Below are positions 55,975 through 64,000 of a DNA stretch of 64,000 bases, in pieces; positions within the stretch are counted from its first letter, which is position 1; each line of letters starts with the position of its first letter. This stretch comes from Chrysoporthe austroafricana (lineage: Eukaryota; Ascomycota; Sordariomycetes; Diaporthales; Cryphonectriaceae). The notes below the pieces were generated by a model. It was not told the origin of the DNA, ran no database searches, and was given only the letters and a program-made list of their open reading frames with translations. The stretch covers positions 124,001 through 188,000 of the forward strand of contig JYIP02000015.1 in NCBI GenBank assembly GCA_001051155.2, in the 5' to 3' direction. The position numbers and the translations under genes are program-made.

Positions 55975-57146
55975 TACAGAGGGGATGACGGGAATGCAAG
56001 TCTCTTGAGGCTCCCATGTCTCACCTCTGCGCCTTGGTTGCAGGATACGTCACCTACGCATCAGCACGCAGCATGAATCAACCGTTGCGAGATGAAGAGG
56101 TGCCCTCTCTGTCCCACGCCAGACTCGGAATGCTGCTCCTCGCTCGGTCTCTGGACACGTCAACCCCCTTTCAAGCTTCGTCGCGCAGACCTTGACCGCG
56201 TGTGGGCCTGCCCTGCACGGGCGCGCAAGCTGCACGGACGACGACACACCGCCACGCTCACTCACGACAGAGTTACAGATTGCTTCTAGGCGTGGTGGAG
56301 GATCCCCAGAGACAGGTCAGCGAGCATCACTACGGCGAGCCACAAGGCCCAAGGGTTTTGTCCAGAAGCCCTCACGGCAGCTCCGGAAGCGGGACGACCG
56401 GCGGCGGCCGTTGCACGTAGCTACCGCCAGCGCCAGAAATGCTGAAGCCCTCGCTCGCCCTCGTGCGCCGTCGGTCGACATGGTGACGCCCACGAGAAAG
56501 ACCAAAGAATTAATTAATCACCACACACGTTGTCGACACTAGGTCACACACAGCGCAGCACAGCACAGCACAGACCAACGAGACCAGGGATGCCGATCCT
56601 CCGTCCCGGCGCCTTGGCTCCCTCTTCGCAATCTGGCCAGATCCAGGATCGTGTCCCCGGCGCCGACCAGGACCAGACCAGGACCGGACAAGGCCGATCA
56701 AGATCCCATCTTCGACATAGACCTGCCAGGTTTGGGAGGGGGACGGGGACGGGGACGGGGCGGGCGTCCGAACGGCGTGCGGCCCCTGTGCTCGTGCACG
56801 CTGGCGCAATTTTCGGGGGGAGACCTCATCAAACCTTATCTCGTCTCATCTCACCTCACCTTCACCTTCATCGGCGTATCACGCCCTTTCTTCCTCGCCT
56901 CACGGTTCTGCAGCTGCAGCGGATCTCCAGACAGATTGCCTTCGTAATATTCTTCTCCTTGGCTCGGCTGTTTCGTGCTCACTTCTCCCTTGGCGCCGCT
57001 CGTTCTGCCGCTGCGTTTTCCTTCTCGTCACTCATTGGCTCTTACTCGCGCCCAGTTCCGTTTCATCGTTTCGCTCCTCCGCTGCAACCCTGATTGGCAG
57101 ACCCCGGAGATCACCTGCAGCCTCCACGATCCCAGGAGAGCCAACC
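55975..57146. other. Promoter region of the mitochondrial ATPase gene
   Basis: No coding domain. From about 56500 a GC- and pyrimidine-rich leader leads to the ATG at 57147, including CTCATCTCACCTCACCTTCACC-type sequence near 56850. Short GGGGAC repeats at 56738-56760. Confidence 0.45.
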
Positions 57147-59038
57147 ATGGCCGCCCGGCTGCGTCTCCTACGGGGCGCCGCGCTGCCGCCGCGCCCGGCG
57201 TCCCAGGTGGGGTGCCCGTGGCGCACCGGGCTGCGGGTGCGCTCGTCGCCGCCGGCGCCGGCGCCGCCCCGGCGGCAGGGCTTCTCGACCTCGGGCGCGC
57301 GGCGCCGGGACAACCGCGACGGGGGAGAGGAGGCACCCGGCCTCGCGCACAGGATGCTCGAGTCCGCCGCGACCTCCTTCGCCTCCGTGCTCGTGCTGGC
57401 CGCCGGCTTCGCCTCCGCCGCCTACGCGTACCACCGGTTCTACAAGATGCTGCAGCTCCGGAAGATGGCCAACGCCTTCGAGCCGGGCGACCCCGTCCTG
57501 GACCTCGCGGCCATGGGGAAGGGCATCTACACCACGCGGGAGAAGAAGAAGAAGAAGAAGGGGGCTGGCGGCGACGACGACGAGGACCACTGGGTCGAGC
57601 GGCCCGAGCAGGCCAAGGTCGACGGCATCGTCGCCGGGCGCGAGAAGGGCCACTACCACCTCCTCCTCGGCGAGAAGGGCACGGGCAAGTCCAGCATGCT
57701 GATCGAGGCGATGCGCAAGATCGACGGCGAGGGCGTGGCCATGTTCGAGGCGCACTCGGACCTGGAGATCTTCCGCATCCGGCTGGGCAAGGCGCTGGAC
57801 TACGAGTTCCACGAGGACTACATCGGGGGCTACTTCAGCGAGAAGGGGCCCCGGGACACCACCGCCCTGCTGGACATCGAGCGCGCCCTCAACAAGCTGG
57901 AGAAGGTCGCGCTGCAGCGCCGCGCCCGGGTCGGCCGGCCCCTGGTCATGATCGTCAACCAGATGCACCTGGTGCGCGACGACGAGGACGGCCGCGACCT
58001 CATCGAGCTGCTGCAGCAGCGCGCCGAGCAGTGGGCCGCGTCGAACCTGGTGACCATGGTCTTCAACAGCGACGACTACTGGGTCTACGAGCGCCTGAAG
58101 CTGCTCGCCACGCGCATGGAGGTCACCAGCGTGTCCGACCTGCCCAAGTTCGCCGCCACCGCGGCGCTGAAGCGCTACCGCGCGCGCTACTTCAACGAGG
58201 TCCTGCCCGAGGACGTCGCCGCCGAGGTCTACGACCGCGTCGGCGGCCGCCTCTCGTTCCTGAACCGCGTGGCCAAGAGCCGGGACATGCTGGAGACGTG
58301 CGAGGCCATCAAGGAGGTCGAGAAGACGTACTTCCTGAACCAGTGCTGGATCCTGGGCGAGGAGATGGACGACGACGTCATGGACCAGCAGAAGTGGGCG
58401 GTAAGTCAGAACCAACCCACCGCAGCGCACCCACCCACCCGGAGGGGGGCTGGTGTCCAGCCCCGGGCCTGAGACAAAAAACAAAAGAGAAGACGTTTAG
58501 GGAAACAGAACACCTGCTGACCTCCGCCTCCCCCTTCTCCCAGGCCGCCGCGATGGTCCTCGCCCTCGCCCTCGTGGACCTCGAGGCCGCAAGCCCGCCG
58601 AACCTCACGCACCCGGCCTGCCCGGCGCCGCTCGAGACCTACGACCCGGTGGCGGGCCACCGCCTGCCGTCGTTCCCGATGCACATCGCGCAGCAGATCC
58701 AGACGCGCGCCGACTTCGTGCGCGAGCTGGACCGCATGAACCTCTTCACCATCACCTCGGGCGCGCAGATGCGCGCCTCCAGCGTGCCCATGCACCGGGC
58801 CTTCCGCGAGATCTGCAGCCAGCCCGGGTTCCGGGCGCACCTCGAGGCGACCAACGACCGCATCGCGGCCATCGAGAGCCTGGGCCGGACGCGCGAGCTG
58901 GTGGCCAAGGACCTGGTGCTGGGCGGGCGGTACGAGGTCACGAGGGAGCGCGAGGGGCGGGGGGAGAAGCTCGTCGTGGGACTGCGGCCGCCCCCGGAGG
59001 AGGACGACGAGCGAGACGCGGCCGGGAATAAGGACTGA
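57147..59038 (+). CDS. Mitochondrial P-loop (AAA+/archaeal-type) ATPase of unknown role
   Basis: Two exons (57147-58400, 58544-59038) and a 143-bp intron, 582 residues. Residues 1-55 are rich in Arg, Ala and Pro without acids, a strong mitochondrial presequence candidate. One membrane helix follows at about 73-95 (SFASVLVLAAGFASAAYAY). A basic run of seven lysines at about 132-138 precedes the ATPase domain. Walker A is GEKGTGKS (175-182); a hydrophobic strand PLVMIVNQMHLV near 266-277 takes the Walker B place, but its acidic residues appear only in RDDEDG after it, so hydrolysis should be tested. The C-terminal exon encodes a helical domain. Matrix- or intermembrane-space-facing inner-membrane location is an inference. 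Very GC-rich codon use, with long open frames on the other strand, is composition only. Confidence 0.82.
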
Positions 59039-59455
59039 GCAGCGGCCCGAGCGGTGTAGTACTGCATCGGATCTGGGGGGGCTCGCCGGCCGGGGCATCC
59101 AGGACCGGCGGTCGGGGCACAGCCTCGCGTCCCAGGAGCGGAGCGGGCCCAGGCTGGCGAGCAGGTGGGCCGGAGGCAGAGAGCAGCTTCAGGGGGCCCC
59201 CAGGCAAGGCTGATTGCCTCCAGCCTCCGTTCCGCCCGCTTGGCACTCTGGCATCATGAAGACGCCCGCAGGACCTAGGTGTGGATCTGTATGACAGGCA
59301 GACGCCACAGGGACGCCCTACGCCGGTGAGAGAGAGGGCTGGACACGCCGCAACACGAGGCTCTGCTGCACGCCAGACATCTCACGTTGGGCGCTAGCGA
59401 TGGTCCGGCGGGAGGCTAAGGGGAATAGGCCTTATGGCTTGAGGGGAGGGCCTGG

Positions 59456-59473
59456 CGGTGTGTGTGTGTGTGT
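59456..59473. repeat. GT dinucleotide repeat
   Basis: About eight GT units, followed by imperfect GTGTGTGAGAG sequence. Confidence 0.75.
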
Positions 59474-60029
59474 GGAGTGTGTGAGAGGTGTGTGTGAGGA
59501 AGAGGGAGAGAGGGATGAGGGATCGATCGTGGCGGCGTCGTCGTGGGCTAGTCGATAGGCAGGCATGCAGCCGAGCCCAACGTCTGTCGGCCGTGGATCT
59601 ATCTTTCTGCATGTGTGAATGCCATACGGAGATTAAATTACATGTATGCTGTACCTACTGCTGAGGTAAGAGATCCCACCCGGGCCCTCCATGGGTCGAC
59701 ATATGAAACACCTCCTCCTCGTGACCTCGTGAGGCTGTCCGTGGATGGGTCCTTGGCCGCCCCCCCTCCCCCAGCCTAGCGAGGCGGATTGGGCTACGGT
59801 GAGGACTCGCGCAGGACAAACGAGAAAAGGGAAAAAAAAACCAAACCAAGGCTGCAGGATGAGCTACGCTGGGGGAGGGGTCCGCCCCGGCGTAAGCAGT
59901 ACTGGGTAGCACCATCCACCGCATGTAGGTAAGACGCCACGAATCCGACGCGCTGGGTTCGGTAAAAAAATTCATGCAGGCGGGCAGGGCGCGGGCGAAC
60001 CACTAGTCACGAGCTCTCTCTCTCTCTCC

Positions 60030-60250
60030 TTTTTTTTTTTTTCCTTTTTTTTTTTCCTTTTTTTTTTCTTTTTTTCTTTTTCCTCTCTTTAATTTTTCCC
60101 TTCCCGCTGTTTGCCACAGCCCCGGGCTACTCGCACCCCCGCGCCTTCNGAACAGCCCTCCGCGGTGGGGGGGGGGGCGGGGGCCACCTCGTGTCTCGGG
60201 CCCCCCCTCCCTCCCCTTTTTTTTTTTTTCCTTTTTTTTTTTCCTTTTCT
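60030..60250. repeat. Two poly-T blocks around an undetermined base
   Basis: Runs of T11-T13 broken by CC occur at about 60030-60085 and again at about 60218-60255, with similar order. A GC-rich segment with N at 60149 and G- and C-runs stands between. The similarity suggests a local duplication or an assembly join. Confidence 0.65.
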
Positions 60251-60889
60251 TTTTCTCTCTATCCTTTTGCCGGCATGAATCGTTCCGTGCCAGCGGTGAG
60301 GCACAGCGCTGGCTGACACGCACCTACGGCACTCGTGCCGAATCAAGGAAATCAAGGCGAGGACACATAGGATCGCCGTTTCGATGTAGCAGTCCCGTAT
60401 GCCCGGCAGCGTGTATGAGCTGTTCTGCCGTGCGCGTCTCGTACCCACAGCCAGCCCGTCCTCCTCCGTAACCTGATCGCCTCCTCCTCCCCTTCCCCCT
60501 CCTCACCACGTCTCGGAACCGAGGAGGAGAAGGAGGGGGAGGGGGGCGATGAGGGGTCGCAGGTTTTACGAGCCAACGCGCCAGAGGATGCGAGGCGACG
60601 CGCCAGCAACGCTTTTCTCAGACAATACTCCACCGCGAGCGGCCCTCGTCGTTGGATGTACGTCGGGGTTGGCGAGTGGGCTCCTCGGGAAGTCTCCGCC
60701 GCTGTGCGTCCTTCGAGGCAGATCATCCACCGCGCATGGGGAGGGAACCAGAAATACCACGGCAGAGGGACGAGGTTGAGGCGGCCACGCAGAAACCGCA
60801 TTTAGAAAATCGCTTCTGCGCCTCTGTCGCGAGCTTATGCGCCCCGGCGGAGCAATCTCCGACCAGACCCCCTCGTATATGCCAATGCT

Positions 60890-60936
60890 ATGCCATGCCA
60901 TGCCATGCCATGCCATGCCATGCCATGCTATGCCAT
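60890..60936. repeat. ATGCC pentanucleotide repeat
   Basis: About nine units of ATGCC with one substitution in the eighth. Confidence 0.85.
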
Positions 60937-62241
60937 GTAGAGTACTTACTTACGTACATAGGACTGTGGCAGCGTGGCTGGGACGACGCCGCCGCATCAC
61001 AGTAGCTAGCCCATCCTCCTGTGCCTACGCGGTGGGTTCAACTGCACGGAGGGACCACAGCATGAGGGCAGAGAGGGCAAGGCGAGGGATGCAGAGGGAA
61101 TCCGCCGGAAACTTTCTGTGAGACGATCTCCTCCCCCGCGAAGAGGGCGAAGGGGGGGGGGTTGTGGGCGAACCGCATTTTCTTCCGAGGGCCGTACGCT
61201 CGGTTCGGCTGCCCGAGAAGCCAACCATGGGCGCGCATCCCACCGCACCTGCGACCACGGATTTCCGGCAGATCCACCTGGTGACGACATCGAGCGCCAG
61301 CGGACGGGGTTCGTGACCCACGCCACGCCTGCGAGCACCAGGGTAGCGTCGAGTCGGTCGGCCGGTCGGTGGGGGCCTGGCACGAGCGCCCTGCAGCCCT
61401 TTTTTTTTTTTCCTCCCGCTCCCTGGCTGGCTGGCTGGGGGGCCGGCGAGTCTGACGATAAGTTGCGCGATCGTGACTGTCTGCGCTGCAGGGCGCGCAG
61501 GTTTTCCGCGGCCCTGCTGCCAGCGGCGCAGCCAGGGGGGAGGAGGAGCCGATCAGCCCCCTCGGCCGGCCGAGGCGGACGGCGGCGTGTGGCTAGGGAA
61601 GGGCGTCGCTGGCACCATCTGATGACTGGCGGTGAGCCGGGTCGCGCCTCATGAATGAGTCGCGCGCGCGCGATGAGCTAGCCCTTCGACTCGAGGTGCC
61701 GCCCATCACCGGCACTTCCAGCCCGCCCGGATCGGACGTGGCGAGTTCTTGGGACGCCTGCTCCGGCCGGTCGGGACAACTTGCAACCCCCGGGGGCGAC
61801 GAGGACGAGAGGGCGTCGATCGAGGGCGCCCCGCCATCCCCCCACGCCGCGCGAGTCACGATGTCGGAGGCCGGTCGCATGTGTCGTATGAGCGACAGAG
61901 CTGGTGGTGTCGTCCGGGGGGGATGGGTATCGGCGATGCGGTCAAGATAGGGCAATGCTCGACGTAGCATCACGGCGTCGTCGTCGTCAGCAGACACCTG
62001 GCAGACGGGCCTGAGCCAGGACAGGATGCCGATATCTGCCGTGGCTCTCCGTTGAGGCCCAAAGTCGACGCGAAGGAGAGGCTAACCTGAGGCCCGATCC
62101 AGACCAGACGGGCCAGCGAGGTCCAGTGAAGTGCGGTGAGGCTGGCGGCGGCATGCCTCGTCTCTTGTCTCTTGCCCGCCGCGAGCAACCATGTCGTTAA
62201 TCTTGGTGATAAAATCCCACGCCGTCGACGTGTGTGCGCCC

Positions 62242-62302
62242 GGCAGGGCGGCAGGGCAGCAGGGCAGCAGGGCAGCAGGGCAGCATGGGCAGCAGGGCAG
62301 CT
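62242..62302. repeat. GGGCAGCA minisatellite
   Basis: Roughly seven 7-9 bp units of the GGGCAGCA type in a row. Confidence 0.8.
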
Positions 62303-62683
62303 CGCGCGCACCAATCCCCTCGGTTTACCGCCTAGGGAAACCGGCCGCGCTCAGACTGACGATCCCGTCTGAACCTCCGGGCCTCGATGGTTGTGGAAAG
62401 GCGATCCGAGAGGCACCGTTTAGATGCATATCCAGGAAGTTGGCCGAAGGTATCCATCAGGTACCCTCCCGCCGCGAGCCAGGAAGGTAGACAGACCCTC
62501 ATGACCCATCCCATCCCACGGTACTATATCGTGTAGCGTCTCGTCTCGCGACATGGCCGCTTGATTGGCTCGCGTCGCCCAACTTGCAAGGCACTTTGGC
62601 AGCACCTCAGATGGACCCTCTCCGGTGCAGCGCAGCGCATCGTACTATGCTCACAGTAGCGGGCCCCCCATCCTCCAGGGTAT

Positions 62684-62760
62684 GGATATGGGCATGGGGC
62701 CTGGGGCATGGGCACTGGCATGGGGCATGGGCATGAGCATGGGGCATGGTTACATGAGCA
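62684..62760. repeat. GGGCATGG minisatellite
   Basis: Imperfect units of GGGCATGG and GGCATGAG over about 75 bp. Confidence 0.7.
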
Positions 62761-62832
62761 GCAGCATGGCATTGTCCTTCCACCTTCGTCGTGCAGCGCT
62801 TCCCCAAGGTCGGCAGCCCGGCCGAGGGGCCT

Positions 62833-62884
62833 TCTCTCTCCCTCTCTCTCCTTCTCTCTCGCCCTCTCCCTCTCCCTCTCCCTG
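62833..62884. repeat. CT-rich tract
   Basis: CTCTCC and CTCTCTCC units over 50 bp; a typical pyrimidine tract of fungal promoters or leaders on the plus strand. Confidence 0.7.
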
Positions 62885-63307
62885 TGCATCGCTGCAGGAT
62901 CCTCTCTTGCGCGATTGCCTTGCTCTCGATCTGGCCAGATCATCTGCAATGTAGGTCATGCGCTGGCAGGGCTTTCTATTTTCTCTCCCACCCCCCTGGC
63001 CCCCTGCTCCCCCCCCCTCCCTCCTTGATGTGCTGGTCCTCGCGTGTCCTCTGCATCTGCATCGCGAGGATTCAGCCCGTGGTGTTGAGGGGGAGACTGC
63101 GATGCGCCACAGTCGAGGGCCGAGTGGGCACGACGGGATAACGCACAGACGACCCAGGAGCCCAAGCACTGAGATCGATCGACCGTCCCGGTGGGCCCCT
63201 CTGCCGCTATCTCGTCGGCTCGCCCCGAGTCCGCGTATTTGAGGGAAACCTAACTGGGCGCTCGTGCCCTCTTCTCCGCTAATACTGGGGCCGCTTCGTG
63301 AAGAGGC

Positions 63308-63375
63308 AAGAGGAGGAGGAAGAGGAGGAGGAAGAGGAGGAGGAAGAGGAGGAGGAAGAGGAGGAGGAAGAGGAG

Positions 63376-63407
<32 letters not shown>

Positions 63408-63412
63408 CGAGG
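63308..63412. repeat. 12-bp GAGGAGGAGGAA minisatellite
   Basis: Eight or nine nearly exact 12-bp units, purine only on the plus strand. Read in the open frame it would give a Glu-rich chain, on the other strand Ser/Leu runs; no gene structure supports translation. Purine-only mirror repeats of this kind can form triplex DNA. Confidence 0.85.
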
Positions 63413-64000
63413 CCTTGGGATCCGGTAACAGCAGGTGAGAGGTGATCTGCCAGCCCGAAGGGGGAGGAGGGTGATTCCTCCTGCCCGTCCGGCTGTGCCT
63501 CGCGCGTCCCGGATCGGGAGGCAATCTTCATATCCTGCGCAGCTCTCGACTAGATGCGGCTGTGTAACGTCTCCGCTGCATCAGATTGCATGCTGTGTGT
63601 TGTCAATTCGCCGGCGGCGTCGGCTAGCCGCGCCGGATCTTACCATGGACGCTGACAGATCCGGCCAAGATGCGCCGCGCCGCATCGCATCGCATCGCGG
63701 CTGCTCCTTCGCCTACATGGTGACAAACGCAACCCCCACAAGACCTGTCAACCATGCTGCTGACTGCAGCCCAGGTGAGAATCGAGATACCCAGCAGATT
63801 TCTCTGCAGGTTCTCTCGAGAAAAATGCTCTTTTTCCCCCATCCCCCCGGGAGCCGCGTCTCACAAGGAGGGGGTCGGCCACATCTAATCCGCTCCCAAG
63901 AGGTTGATGCATCACATCCATGCGGCCCCGCGGCACAGCTTGGCTCTGGGACAAGCACCGAGCAGGCCCACATGGATCTGCTGTACAGGATCCACATGCT

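Larger units (their letters stand above)
59039..64000. other. Gene-free, repeat-rich GC-biased region
   Basis: Nearly 5 kb to the window end. All longer open frames overlap on both strands and have repeats or low-complexity composition; none shows a domain. It may be the far-upstream region of a gene beyond the window, such as a transcription factor with a long leader, or a poorly assembled segment. Repeats are listed separately. Confidence 0.5.

Noticed and set aside
57168..58484. 438-codon minus-strand frame over the mitochondrial ATPase
   Set aside because: Antisense shadow of a very GC-rich exon; no domain.
63250..63531. Ser/Leu-rich protein encoded on the minus strand at the 12-bp repeat
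   Set aside because: It exists only as translation of a purine repeat, with no flanking coding signal.

Overview
The window is nuclear DNA of a filamentous ascomycete (Pezizomycotina, probably a Sordariomycete). Genes are GC-rich, stand alone on both strands, and are interrupted by short GT..AG introns of about 50-110 bp. The families present (RGS-LOV photoreceptor, Cip1, RTA1, cutinase, HET-NACHT-WD40, DUF7053) are typical of moulds. No operons, phage, CRISPR arrays or convincing tRNA/rRNA genes were seen.

Left part, 1-38 kb, is ordinary gene space. At the left edge a class-II aspartyl-tRNA synthetase fused to a DUF2156 aminoacyl-tRNA transferase domain (ErdS type, minus strand, running off the window) faces a plus-strand alpha/beta hydrolase of the hormone-sensitive-lipase type across 2.2 kb. 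I read this as the ErdS/ErdH pair, which makes and removes ergosteryl-3beta-O-aspartate: a translation enzyme diverted to lipid modification. Then follow a secreted Cip1 protein, a vacuolar AVT-type amino acid transporter, a class II aldolase/adducin protein, a Tubby-like hypothetical, a stress-responsive A/B-barrel protein, an uncharacterised disordered protein, an RGS-LOV blue-light receptor with its photoactive cysteine, a DUF7053 protein, a two-TM fungal membrane protein, a sugar transporter, a cutinase, a possible 29-residue membrane micropeptide and a large Reb1/TTF1-like Myb protein.

Middle, 39-56 kb, is gene-poor and worn. It holds a rhodopsin-domain remnant, a frameshifted short-chain dehydrogenase, an intact UbiA-type membrane prenyltransferase or terpene cyclase, a DUF2945 (Tudor-type) gene broken by a 5-bp tandem duplication, a HET-NACHT-WD40 NLR with near-identical WD repeats and a one-base frameshift, an intact RTA1 protein, and a GMC oxidoreductase reduced to its two ends. 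The damage is by indels and deletions rather than the many stop codons expected from repeat-induced point mutation.

Right part, 57-64 kb, has one GC-rich gene for a mitochondrial P-loop ATPase, then about 5 kb without a recognisable gene, full of microsatellites, homopolymers and one undetermined base. Two N positions (49278 and 60149), both near long homopolymers, mark weak points in the assembly. All functions are assigned by reading protein motifs; no database search was run.
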